Assembly: GCA_030386875.1 (NCBI GenBank)
Contig: CM059560.1
Coordinates: forward strand, 32,978,183 to 33,042,182
DNA from: Morinoia aosen
Taxonomy: Eukaryota > Arthropoda > Malacostraca > Amphipoda > Talitridae
Direction of reading: 5' to 3'
DNA: 64,000 nucleotides
In this document: positions 21,481-33,100 of the stretch, one piece after another
Numbering within the stretch: position 1 is the first letter of the stretch
Layout of the letters: each line of letters starts with the position of its first letter
Translations under genes and position numbers: made by a program
The notes under the pieces: model-generated
Database searches by the model: none
What the model was told of the DNA's origin: nothing
What the model saw: only the letters and a program-made list of their open reading frames with translations

Positions 21481-24400
21481 AATTGTGAGTAGCGCATATC
21501 ACTGCACTCTGGTGATCGCAAATTGTGGGTAGCGCAGATCAGTTCACTCTGATGATCGCAAATTGTGAGTAGCGCAGATCACTTCACTCTGGTGATCGCA
21601 AATTGTGGGTAGCGCAGATCACTTCACTCTGATGATCGCAAATTGTGAGTAGCGCAGATCACTTCACTCTGGTGATCGCAAATTGTGGGTAGCGCAGATC
21701 ACTTCACTCTGGTGATCGCAAATTGTGAGTAGCGCAGATCACTTCACTCTGGTGATCGCAAATTGTGAGTAGCGCAGATCACTTCACTCTGGTGATCGCC
21801 AATTGTGAGTAGCGCAGATCACTTCACTCTGATGATCGCAAATTGTGAGTAGCGCAGATCACTTCACTCTGGTGATCGCAAATTGTGAGTAGCGCAGATC
21901 ACTTCACTCTGATGATCGCAAATTGTGAGTAGCGCAGATCACTTCACCCTGGTGATCGCAAATTGTGGGTAGCGCAGATCAGTTCACTCTGGTGATCGCC
22001 AATTGTGGGTAGCGCAGATCACTTCACTCTGGTGATCGCAAATTGTGAGTAGCGCAGATCACTTCACTCTGGTGATCGCCAATTGTGGGTAGCGCAGATC
22101 ACTTCACTCTGGTGATCGCCAATTGTGGGTAGCGCAGATCACTTCACTCTGGTGATCGCAAATTGTGAGTAGCGCAGATCACTTCACCCTGGTGATCGCC
22201 AATTGTGGGTAGCGCAGATCACTTCACTCTGGTGATCGCCAATTGTGGGTAGCGCAGATCAGTTCACTCTGATGATCGCAAATTGTGAGTAGCGCAGATC
22301 ACTTCACTCTGGTGATCGCAAATTGTGGGTAGCGCAGATCACTTCACTCTGGTGATCGCAAATTGTGAGTAGCGCAGATCACTTCACTCTGGTGATCGCA
22401 AATTGTGAGTAGCGCAGATCACTTCACTCTGGTGATCGCCAATTGTGGGTAGCGCAGATCACTTCACTCTGGTGATCGCCAATTGTGGGTAGCGCAGATC
22501 ACTTCACTCTGGTGATCGCAAATTGTGAGTAGCGCAGATCACTTCACCCTGGTGATCGCAAATTGTGGGTTGCGCAGATCAGTTCACTCTGGTGATCGCC
22601 AATTGTGGGTAGCGCAGATCACTTCATTCTGGTGATCGCAAATTGTGAGTAGCGCAGATCACTTCACTCTGGTGATCGCAAATTGTGGGTAGCGCAGATC
22701 AGTTCACTCTGGTGATCGCCAATTGTGGGTAGCGCAGATCACTTCACTCTGGTGATCGCAAATTGTGAGTAGCGCAGATCACTTCACCCTGGTGATCGCC
22801 AATTGTGGGTAGCGCAGATCACTGCACCCTGGTGATCGCAAATTGTGAGTAGCGCAGATCACTTCACTCTGGTGATCGCAAATTGTGGGTAGCGCATATC
22901 ACTGCACCCTGGTGATCGCAAATTGTGAGTAGCGCAGATCACTTCACTCTGGTGATCGCAAATTGTGGGTAGCGCAGATCAGTTCACTCTGGTGATCGCC
23001 AATTGTGGGTAGCGCAGATCACTTCACTCTGGTGATCGCAAATTGTGAGTAGCGCAGATCACTTCACCCTGGTGATCGCCAATTGTGAGTAGCGCATATC
23101 ACTGCACCCTGGTGATCGCAAATTGTGAGTAGCGCAGATCACTTCACTCTGGTGATCGCAAATTGTGGGTAGCGCATATCACTGCACCCTGGTGATCGCA
23201 AATTGTGAGTAGCGCAGATCACTTCACTCTGGTGATCGCAAATTGTGAGTAGCGCATATCACTGCACCCTGGTGATCGCAAATTGTGAGTAGCGCATATC
23301 ACTGCACCCTGTTGATCGCAAATTGTGAGTAGCGCATATCACTGCACCCTGGTGATCGCAAATTGTGAGTAGCGCATATCACTGCACCCTGGTGATCGCA
23401 AATTGTGAGTAGCGCATATCACTGCACCCTGGTGATCGCAAATTGTGAGTAGCGCATATCACTGCACCCTGGTGATCGCAAATTGTGAGTAGCGCATATC
23501 ACTGCACCCTGGTGATCGCAAATTGTGAGTAGCGCAGATCACTGCACCCTGGTGATCGCAAATTGTGAGTAGCGCATATCACTGCACCCTGGTGATCGCA
23601 AATTGTGAGTAGCGCATATCACTGCACCCTGGTGATTGCAAATTGTGAGTAGCGCATATCACTGCACCCTGGTGATCGCAAATTGTGAGTAGCGCATATC
23701 ACTGCACCCTGGTGATCGCAAATTGTGAGTAGCGCATATCACTGCACAGTGGTGATCGCAAATTGTGAGTAGCGCATATCACTGCACCCTGGTGATCGCA
23801 AATTGTGAGTAGCGCATATCACTGCACAGTGGTGATCGCAAATTGTGAGTAGCGCATATCACTGCACCCTGGTGATCGCCAATTGTGAGTAGCGCATATC
23901 ACTGCACCCTGGTGATCGCAAATTGTGAGTAGCGCATATCACTGCACCCTGGTGATCGCAAATTGTGAGTAGCGCATATCACTGCACCCTGGTGATCGCC
24001 AATTGCGAGTAGCGCATATCACTGCACCCTGGTGATCGCAAATTGTGAGTAGCGCATATCACTGCACCCTGGTGATCGCAAATTGTGAGTAGCGCATATC
24101 ACTGCACCCTGGTGATCGCAAATTGTGAGTAGCGCATATCACTGCACCCTGGTGATCGCAAATTGTGAGTAGCGCATATCACTGCACCCTGGTGATCGCA
24201 AATTGTGAGTAGCGCATATCACTGCACCCTGGTGATCGCAAATTGTGAGTAGCGCATATCACTGCACCCTGGTGATCGCAAATTGTGAGTAGCGCATATC
24301 ACTGCACCCTGGTGATCGCAAATTGTGAGTAGCGCATATCACTGCACCCTGGTGATCGCAAATTGTGAGTAGCGCATATCACTGCACCATGGTGATCGCA

Positions 24401-25391
24401 AATTGTGAGTAGCGCATATCACTGCACCCTGGTGATCGCAAATTGTGAGTAGCGCATATCACTGCACAGTGGTGATCGCAAATTGTGAGTAGCGCATATC
24501 CCTGCACCATGGTGATCGCAAATTGTGAGTAGCGCATATCACTGCACCCTGGTGATCGCAAATTGTGAGTAGCGCATATCACTGCACCCTGGTGATCGCA
24601 AATTGTGAGTAGCGCATATCACTGCACCCTGGTGATCGCAAATTGCGAGTAGCGCATATCACTGCACCCTGGTGATCGCAAATTGTGAGTAGCGCATATC
24701 ACTGCACCCTGGTGATCGCAAATTGTGAGTAGCGCATATCACTGCACCCTGGTGATCGCAAATTGTGAGTAGCGCATATCACTGCACCCTGGTGATCGCA
24801 AATTGCGAGTAGCGCATATCACTGCACAGTGGTGATCGCAAATTGTGAGTAGCGCATATCACTGCACCCTGGTGATCGCAAATTGTGAGTAGCGCATATC
24901 ACTGCACCCTGGTGATCGCAAATTGCGAGTAGCGCATATCACTGCACCCTGGTGATCGCAAATTGTGAGTAGCGCATATCACTGCACAGTGGTGATCGCA
25001 AATTGTGAGTAGCGCATATCACTGCACAGTGGTGATCGCAAATTGTGAGTAGCGCATATCACTGCACCCTGGTGATCGCAAATTGTGAGTAGCGCATATC
25101 ACTGCACCCTGGTGATTGCAAATTGTGAGTAGCGCATATCACTGCACAGTGGTGATCGCAAATTGTGAGTAGCGCATATCACTGCACCCTGGTGATCGCA
25201 AATTGCGAGTAGCGCATATCACTGCACAGTGGTGATCGCAAATTGTGAGTAGCGCATATCACTGCACAGTGGTGATCGCAAATTGTGAGTAGCGCATATC
25301 ACTGCACCCTGGTGATCGCAAATTGTGAGTAGCGCATATCACTGCACCCTGGTGATCGCAAATTGTGAGTAGCGCATATCACTGCACCCTG
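21481..25391 (+). repeat. 40-bp satellite array, ~98 units
   Basis: Strict 40-bp period from AATTGTGAGTAGCGC to ..GGTGATCGCA, with almost no indels. Two main unit classes. Class A carries GCAGATCACTTCACTCT and dominates from 21521 to about 22800. Class B carries GCATATCACTGCACCCT and dominates from about 23240 to the end. Between them the classes alternate. Secondary variants are GAGT/GGGT at position 7-10, GCA/GCC at the unit end, and CACAGT or CACCAT for CACCCT in class B. The very first unit (21481-21520) is a B-like hybrid. No protein is encoded. Confidence 0.97.
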
Positions 25392-25445
25392 GCGGTCGGA
25401 AATCATTTGTGTGTGGCCTAGAGAGACGCACAATCTAGAATCCGT

Positions 25446-25474
25446 GTGTCATAGACAGTTCGTGTCTATGACAC
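25446..25474. other. Perfect 12-bp hairpin just beyond the satellite
   Basis: GTGTCATAGACA, loop GTTCG, TGTCTATGACAC. It lies about 55 bp after the last 40-bp unit. No T-tract follows, so it is not a Pol III or bacterial-type terminator. It may be a small mobile-element end or a structural junction. Confidence 0.85.
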
Positions 25475-26682
25475 GAGTACAACAGAAGGGCTAGTGTATC
25501 AACTGAGCACTAGGACGGTGCGAGCGATGCCCACTAAACGAAAGCATCAGTGCTATAAAATGTGCTTCGAAAGAGTTCTAAGGCATATTTGAATTTAACT
25601 CCCCAGTGTTTCCACTGCGTTTGAGGAGGCGAATAAAACTAGAGAAACTAGCGAAAGTTACGACCCTGCAACTTCATATTTGTAATTTTATTATTTTTGT
25701 TTGGTGCTAGTTTTCATTGGAGTGGGGAAACATTTTACCGTAACATTTGAATAGAAATAAAAAATACTAATAACAAAATCATGCAATATTATTTCTTTGA
25801 ATAATGTATCTGTCTGTTATGACTCATGGTTTTAAGATATGCAGTTAGTTCGATGTAAATAGTTGTTCAAAGCTGTTGTCACGAATGTTGGGATAGTCCC
25901 TAATTTTTATCAGAGCGAGTTTTGCAAAAAAAATCATAGATTCCCTGCCTATATTCGGTAACATTCGTTGAGCCGTCAAGGTAAACAGCACTGCAGAAGA
26001 GATGAGACTCAAAAAATAATTTTCAAAAAAATTCAATGCAGTCAACAATGTGACAAAGAAAGAACTACGCTCCTCACCTTGGATATATTTTATTCTTATT
26101 CAGTGTACAGCGTAAAATGACCAAATATACCATGTCTAATGGTTATTTATCTTTCTTTTCACCTATTTTTTGATCCCTAACACTAACAATTACACGTACA
26201 CTAACAATTCTCGCTAGTCAAATCAAAAGAGTCCCGGTATTCCCCTCGCTAATTGCTCTACGTATTTTAATGCAATTAAATTTTTAGAGAAGTTCTAATT
26301 GTGATGTTTACAATTGTTTCAGTTGCAAGGATTTTTAAAGGAATTGAAATATAGAAAAATTAATCGAAATCATATTCCTAAGACAAATATTAGCTACAGC
26401 TACATCAGCATTAGCATTTCGTTAATCAAGATCTTACAGGCCTCAATAGGGTCAGGAACAATAATTAGGAAAAACATGCATTTAAATAACCTCACACGAC
26501 TGGCGGTCCAAATTTTGTGCAGGACTATCAGAATAAAAACATCTTATTCCATTTCCAGTAAATTCAACAACAAATGACTCCCAGAATCGTTGTGACAGAC
26601 GTAGTCTAACAGATTCCCCGACTAAAAAATGAAACATTTTTCTCATGCTGCTCTCATGAACTTGTGCGATTGAATTCACGCT
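25475..26682. other. Unique AT-rich DNA
   Basis: No supported gene. The plus frame at 26314-26577 and the minus frame at 26482-26679 overlap each other. The minus one (containing RLRLSQRFWESFVVEF) is the more protein-like but lacks clear exon edges. Confidence 0.4.
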
Positions 26683-26918
26683 CTTTAACAGGATCTTTGC
26701 CAGATAAGCCCGCCACTAATGCAACACATAAGTTCACCCACTTGTAACTTTCGAAATAATGCACCTATCGACTTCAAATTACTCTCAAACGAAAGAATGT
26801 TTTAATCTTTCGTTTGAGAGTAATATGAAGTCAGTCAATAGGTACATTATTTGTAAACTTACAAGTGGGGGAACGTGTGTTGCAATAGTGGGCTTATCTG
26901 GAAAAGATCCCTTTAACA
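26683..26918. mobile_element. Foldback (MITE-like) element with TTAA at both tips
   Basis: Two ~115-bp arms (26683-26798 and 26807-26918) are inverted copies with a loop of only about 8-12 bp (around AATGTTTTAAT). For example, CCAGATAAGCCC near 26700 pairs with GGGCTTATCTGG at 26890-26901, and ATTACTCTCAAACGAAAG pairs with CTTTCGTTTGAGAGTAAT. Both tips reach TTAA, which could be a piggyBac-type target-site duplication. But TTAA is its own reverse complement and may simply be part of the arms. The arms differ at scattered positions, so the insertion is not brand-new. The 60-codon frame crossing it is an artefact of the palindrome. Confidence 0.8.
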
Positions 26919-27121
26919 TAACCTTGAACTCTGCTACTTAGCGTTGTAGTTGAGCATATGGTATATCTGTTGGGCTTTTACGAAGACTTACACTGAGAAA
27001 CAATATTACAGTTTTCTCATAGTGTTTCGATAACTTCATATGAATTACATGTGTAAATTCCTTTGAGTCCCTTATTTACTCATTTTGAAACAAGTTCTAT
27101 CCAGCTTCACTAAGACACACT

Positions 27122-27310
27122 ATGCTGCATTTTAAAACGCTATCCTTCTTTGCTATTCTTTTGATATTATATGTTAATATATTTCACTGCTCATTTTCTA
27201 ACGATATCCGTCCGCCAATCCTACGTCCTGTGAGATCATCTTGTTTCGAGGGAACATCACAGCAGAAACTATGCATATGTAATGAATTACTTTCATTTCA
27301 GAGCAGCTAA
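27122..27310 (+). CDS. Possible small secreted peptide, 62 aa
   Basis: ATG at 27122 opens a frame with a typical signal peptide: MLHFKTLSFFAILLILYVNI then FHCS, with a plausible cleavage after Ser or Phe-Ser. The short mature part starts NDIRPPILRPVR and contains four cysteines (one before and three after a Gly/Thr/Gln linker) before TAA at 27308. An alternative reading uses a donor GTGAGA at about 27229 and an acceptor TTTCATTTCAG at about 27301, giving a shorter Pro/Arg-rich tail and an early stop. A Pro/Arg stretch followed by Cys residues recalls arthropod Pro-rich antimicrobial peptides in layout, but I see no family motif and this is only a resemblance. No TATA box or nearby poly(A) signal is clear. 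Confidence 0.3.
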   Translation: MLHFKTLSFFAILLILYVNIFHCSFSNDIRPPILRPVRSSCFEGTSQQKLCICNELLSFQSS

Positions 27311-27552
27311 TATTTTTATTCAAACTTAGGTTTGCTTTGTTGAACTATATGATTCCAGTACGTCAAGCTCATGTCGTTCATTAACCATGCCACAGTACTT
27401 ACAGTCTTCCAGAACGTACTTTTCTATATTGGTTTTATATCAAAGCGAGTGTAGGTCCTAATTGGTTGATTCAATACATTTTTTTCTTCAATTTCAAGTT
27501 TAAACACTTAAAATTTTGTCAGCACCATGTAATTTTTTAGGCCATTTTTTTC

Positions 27553-28058
27553 TTACGGTCGAAAAGTTAAAAACTTTGAAACCACTGTCTTTAATTCACT
27601 ATGATCCTCCAAGTCTAAGGAAATAAAAGCGTTTTTACAGAGGTGTGTAGCTGCCGTTTCAATTCTCCGGAAAGGACCCCGAGCTGGCCGAGACAATCTG
27701 TTTCTTTTGATGCCCTCGCAGACAGCTCGGACCAGCTCAGAGCGGTCTTCACGAGCAAGACCAATTTTTTTCGACGCGTTCTTTGCCCGATGGAAGCCTT
27801 TGAGTCTTTTCCCAGGCAACGGTGTTTCCTGACGGGAGCAATATCGTGCTTTGTCCTCACAGCGCTCGGACTACACTCTCGAAGTGAAACCCAGACTTCT
27901 CTCACAAACTGAGGCCGAAGCATAATTCTAAAGCTCAGACTCGCCCAGAAATTGAGGCATAACTCTGATGTTGAGACAAAGATGACAGATGCACCACTCA
28001 AAGAAAATTGCGACGCTGAAATGATATATAAGGTTCGATTTACTGAGTTACTATTCAT
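27553..28058 (-). other. GC-richer island open on both strands, unknown
   Basis: Minus strand: 147 codons (28058 to 27615) and an overlapping 88-codon basic frame (27819 to 27553, with HRAKNASKKIGLARED and RSELVRAVCEG). Plus strand: 89 codons at 27643-27912. Mutual openness on both strands suggests base composition rather than selection. No family was recognised. The stretch is worth a translated search because it stands out from its AT-rich surroundings. Confidence 0.2.
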
Positions 28059-28929
28059 TATGGGAAAATAATGCGTGAAAACAACTTGAGGTTTAAGATA
28101 ATTACAAAATATTTATTAGAAATTCTCGAATCAGGAGAAACTGTTGTTAAATTTTAGGAAAAGTATAGTTGTCGAAGTATCAGGCATCAAAATTCGTAAC
28201 CTGACCCCATTTTATCAAGCTTAACATCTGAACTTCATGATGTAAATTTAGTTCCATTGCATTGCAATATCACGACACACTTACAGGACAATAAATTCAG
28301 TTACAGTCTTCCAGACGAATGAACGTCTGGACGAATGACGAATTCGAACATCTTCTCCTAAAAGAAGCTCGAGATACAAATAACGTTACCACCATTTCAT
28401 TTTATACGAATTTGCACTCCGGATCTGGTCATCACAGTCTACTAACAGGGGCGAGTTTGTTCAAGGGGATGCGGCTCTGCTCGCTGAGGTAATGCTTCTC
28501 CCCAACTGCCAAGCTCGTGATCAGCGGTAGAGCCCATCGCTTCCGTGAGACCGACACCTAGACTTTTAAAACGCGAGATTTGATAAGCCGATAGCAATGA
28601 ATTGGTCTCATGCATGACTAACGCAATAAACAACTCCAATGTATAATAATACGAGTGAAAACAAGTTACCGTGTTGAGAAATTTAATATTTATCTTCTTC
28701 TGGCATGCTACCGTAGCTTTTTGGCCAATGAAGACACTGCGGCACCCATAAAAGAGCACCCTGATTGACAATTTTCAAAATCGGCATTTATTACTACTTT
28801 AAAGCACTTAGAAGTAGCCCTGCTTTATAGAGCAATAAAGTGCTCCTCTAAACTTTATATCGTTGTTTGATTGATCGAGAATGTGTGACGCTTCTGCCAT
28901 GCGAACTGAACTTGTGCTTGAGTTTTCAC
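28059..28929. other. Unique DNA, no supported gene
   Basis: A 109-codon minus frame (28771-28442) has no recognisable motif or clear exon edge. AATAAA on the minus strand near 28791 is the nearest poly(A)-like signal downstream of the candidate exon at 29498-29763, but it is about 700 bp away. Confidence 0.35.
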
Positions 28930-29140
28930 GATGTATTCCAGTCATCACTGCAACAGTAACTATTTACATCAGTAACGATGCTATTCAGCTACAATATGCT
29001 TCGTTACAACGTGTATCATCGATTTTGCACTTCAGAAGCGATATGCTTCAATGACGATGTACTTTAGCTACGATGTGTATCAGTCACGAAATACTCCAAT
29101 TACGATATGCTTCAGTTACGATGTGCTTCAGCATCAATGA
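28930..29140 (+). repeat. Degenerate ~16-bp repeat array
   Basis: Units of the form CTTCAGTTACGATGTG recur about a dozen times with many substitutions (GATATGCTTCAATGAC, GATGTGTATCAGTCAC, GATATGCTTCAGTTAC). It is an old minisatellite. Confidence 0.7.
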
Positions 29141-29497
29141 GCTGTCCTTCTGTCCCTGTTTTTCCAATCATTTGACAAGCACGATGAGGCACAAACTCTT
29201 AGTGCCTCGGTTCGTACTGCAGGCTACGCTGCGAAAAAAGTGCAAGCATCTCAATGAGGGGAGAGTGTGCAGTGACAAAAGTAAATTACAAAATATGAAG
29301 ACAGTCGTAAGAATGTGGTTAGCTCCGTCACCGGCGTCCCGCACGAGAGAGATAAGTAGAAAATGACGAAGAAACACCTGTAAAACCCTACAACTAAGCC
29401 CACAACAGACCCCGGCAATAAGCACTGCTCAAACTCCAGTTACCACAGTGATGAGTTAGCAAACGTATGCTGACGAAGACAGACATTAACAGCCTAA

Positions 29498-29763
29498 CTA
29501 TTTCTCCTCTTTTTTCTTCAATATTAATTCAGGATTTCTAAATGCCATTCGAGGAGTACCAAGACCCCAAGTCATGCTGAAGAGCAGCCTCAAAGTAGCA
29601 GGCTCTCCATAGGGAAATATCTTGTCTATTTCGACCTCCGTCGTTACAACAGCGTCCGTAAAATTATTATCTAAATCTTCATCATATTCTTTATATTCAG
29701 TAATATTTTTAATAATTGAGTTTTCTAGCGACATTGAAAGGGTTTTCGCGGATGAAAGGTCCT
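29498..29763 (-). CDS. Candidate terminal exon, unknown protein
   Basis: Minus strand: a T-rich acceptor (TTCTATATTTTTTGCTTAG, AG at 29765-29764) is followed by about 87 open codons to TAG at 29500-29498. The product is acidic then basic: EYKEYDEDLDNNFTDAVVTT near the start, then FPYGEPATLRLLFSMTWGLG, and a Lys/Glu-rich end (LILKKKEEK). The composition is protein-like and other frames are closed. Without the splice the frame opens a little further, to 29809. I do not recognise the family. It could be a host 3' exon or a transposon-derived piece. Confidence 0.3.
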
Positions 29764-30075
29764 CTAAGCAAAAAATATAGAATTGATTTGAATAGATATT
29801 TTTACTCAATGATAGACTTTTATATAGACAAGGAAAAAATGATCACTATACACCAGTCAACACTAGACGTTACTCTCCTATCCATTTCGTTGCCGAACTT
29901 CACATTCAATGAATTAACTGCAGTTATTTTATCATTGCAGTGTCATGAAAACCTTTCTTTGCTTTCCACATGTGATAAAGATACTTCAAAGACGACATTT
30001 CAAATGCAACTTCATAGAAGTTATGTTCGGTATTTCCTCTGATGCCTGCAAGGAAGACACTGATAGGTAAATTTA

Positions 30076-30190
30076 CACAGGGTGTTTCAGAATAAGAGGT
30101 ACAAAATTGCACACCAAGTAGAAAATGGCCAAATAAACACTTTTTCCTCTATGAAATTTTCCGGAAAAGATTCGAGTTTTTGAGATATTA
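30076..30190 (+). mobile_element. Possible transposon terminus (ACAGGGTGTTTCAGAATAAG)
   Basis: ACAGGGTGTTTCAGAATAAG at about 30076-30095 has the look of terminal sequences of several arthropod repetitive elements (GGGTGTxxCA type), followed by TTTTCCGGAAAAG at about 30160. No matching inverted end was found in this window, so the element type and far boundary are unknown. Confidence 0.25.
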
Positions 30191-33100
30191 GCTTTTTGTT
30201 GTTTTGAAGGGTTAAATTTATAATCGGGAGTAAACAGATCTCATGAATTGAGTTAAGCATCCCGAATTAAGAGCTGCTCACGTCTAGCGACCGCAGCTTT
30301 CTTCGTAAATGACACAGATATTCATTTAGGTTCTAATCTAGCAAACACTGCTCCCATTCAAGATGTGTTTTAAACCCAGAAATGCAAACTGTGGCTTACA
30401 AATCGTTGAATGTCCGTAATGAATTGTCTGTAATTACTCCCAGTAATTAATGTCGCTCCCGACTAAATTTGAAAAAAAATTGATATTATTTACACTTGAT
30501 CACGCAACACTTCAAATGTTCCTCAATGACGGATCGACGACAGTGCAAGTGCCTCCAAATTAAAAAATTACTCCACAGAATATATTTTGATATTCATAAT
30601 TTTCATGCTATTTGAACAAGCACGTTTATTTCAAAAAATCAAACATAAAAATCAAATACACGCAGTTAATCTTGCAATAACATTTTTAATATGCATGAAA
30701 TCAGCGTATATCACGTAAGAATTTTCAGAACCCCTCTTTAAGAGTCTTATCTAATTCTAGTGACTATGAGTGAAACTATGAAATGAATATTACAAAAGCA
30801 CAGCACTGCTCAGCAGAATTAGGGAGCGCATTTCCGCTGCACGTCAGAAAGCCAAACATTTGTGCCTGACTTTTTTGTACGAAATCTTTTCTCTCGCAGA
30901 GCGAAGCGTATTAAATAATTCTCCAACGTTTCGTCTGTAGTTTGCAGTAAATAAAATGGGCATGGAAATTCATTTCATAGACCTTAAGACTCTCGAATAA
31001 GATGTCTCATAGATATACTTTCGGAATTTCGCTTTTATTATCATGATTAACATGTTCTATAGTGCAAACATTCGTAAATATCCTAGAATTACTTACCTGC
31101 CATATTACTGATCCCAGAACAAGAGCTGAAAAGAGTGCGCGCTATTTGAGGCGCAAACTTGACACGCCCTCGCGACGTGCGGAGGACATGTCTCACACTC
31201 GTCTGGACTCGACGCGTGTAATTGCCCTCGTTATAAGTTCTTGTGTTGCGCTGTTCTCCTCTGTAAAGGGATACTGACAGCAGCCTTATAGGTACGGACC
31301 TCGCAGTGTCGTCCTTAGGCTCACGTATCACACACCTGAAATGACAGACGTTGTTGTTTCTTTCTAGTGCAACTTTTTCTTTTGGGATAACAAAATTAAT
31401 GGCATGATCTCGGAAAAAATTAATTCATTTGTTATTGACAAGTGAATATTTAAAAATGTATTTGATAATCTCTTTTGTTGAAGAGGTATAAATTGTCTGC
31501 AAAATAGTTATGCTAAGAGTTCACTTGATTTTTTGGAACATTCATGAAGAAATTTACATTAGATGGAGACTTTTTCAGTCTGATTTGGGCTTCTTATTCG
31601 TTTCTCAAAAATTTCTCGCCAATTGAACATTGTTGTGGAAGTGAACTCGAATTTGAAAATTTGGGAGCATTTCATCACACTCCATTTCCCGTTAATTTGA
31701 AAAACTCTTCAGCGAGGAGTCCTAGTTCGATACGCTCAGGTTATGAATTTTGCACACCCATTCTCCCTCACACGCCTCTTGAGGAGCTAACTTCGGACGC
31801 AATATCCCTTAATTAAAAAGACTTTATTGAATCTCATTGACTTCATTTTCACGGGTTGCAGTTCGCTGCAAAATACGGGCCAGGCTCTTGTTGGGATGTT
31901 CTATTTTCGAGAGGTTAACGGCATGGCAACATCAGTGAACAGTGCAGGTCGTGGAAAGAAGGAATTTGCTGTGGAGGTGCGAGCTAATCATCAGGAATTA
32001 ATCTTCAGTCAATCCTACGGGTAGCAACATTTTGCGTGTGAGAAAAGACACACAATGAAAAAAAATTGCAATCGAAAAGTCGTTCGCGCTGTTAGCAGGT
32101 AAACATTTTTACTCGTAAAAAAGTAATTCGCACAAAAAATTCGTACGCATAGAGAACTTTTTGAGTAAAATAGGTCCTTTTAATGAAAATTATTCGAGAG
32201 GTATTTGAAGTAGGAAATTTAGAGAATAATTGAATAACTCTTCTTGAATACCGAGCCAATCTAAGTTTGAAATTGACTCACCACAACACACACAGACCCT
32301 AAATAGATGAGCAGACGGTGACAACAGCATCTCTGCTATTCCGGGAAGACACACGCAAGGGTTGAGTGCTACGCAGCTGCCCGTTGACCTCTACACTGTA
32401 CAACGCACGCCATTTACATCTCAAGCTTCGCCAAACTGTTAGTGGCGCATGCTGCGTTCGATGACCTGTTTGATGTTCGAAGCTCAAAAGAAAAGAACGC
32501 CAGGACTGGCTTCTGGTAGTGAGTGATTACGGCCAACTTCGGAAGAGCTGAAGCTCAACAATGGAGATATTGTCAGGTTACTCGAGATTAAAGCAACTTT
32601 ATTCTCACTCGTAGTTGAGTAGAGCAGCTTTCGTCACTCTCTCATGACAAGATTTTAATTGAGAGAGGCAAGCTAAGCAACGTTCGGCAGAAATCGAAAC
32701 AATTCAAAACAAAGAAACGAGGAAAGCGTTCACACAAAGAAAATCAGGGCGGAAAAACATGAATATTCGTCTACTGTACTTGGAGAATACAGAGCTTAAG
32801 CTCTCGTCTCGGGTCATCAAGATCATACAACACCCAAGAACGAATAACGATCCTTAAATAGCGCATCCCTATTTTTTTAATATTATCATTTTAATACAAT
32901 ATGTATAATAAAATAATATAATATATGAAATAATATAATACAATGATGATATTAGCAAAATAAAGAGGCGCATTTTTTATGTAATCATTTCATAAAAATC
33001 TAGAATACGATCCCGTTGTTTTGGCATGCCTACACTACCGACAGCCTGATAGCTGCAGTGCCGAGCATCTACCCGCTAGTTATGCGGCAGAATCGATATA

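Noticed and set aside
24379-24582. Minus-strand 67-codon frame in the 40-bp satellite
   Set aside because: It appears only where CACCAT variants supply a start codon. It is pure repeat.
21481-25391. CRISPR array
   Set aside because: The 40-bp units are contiguous, with no unique spacers, and the host is eukaryotic.
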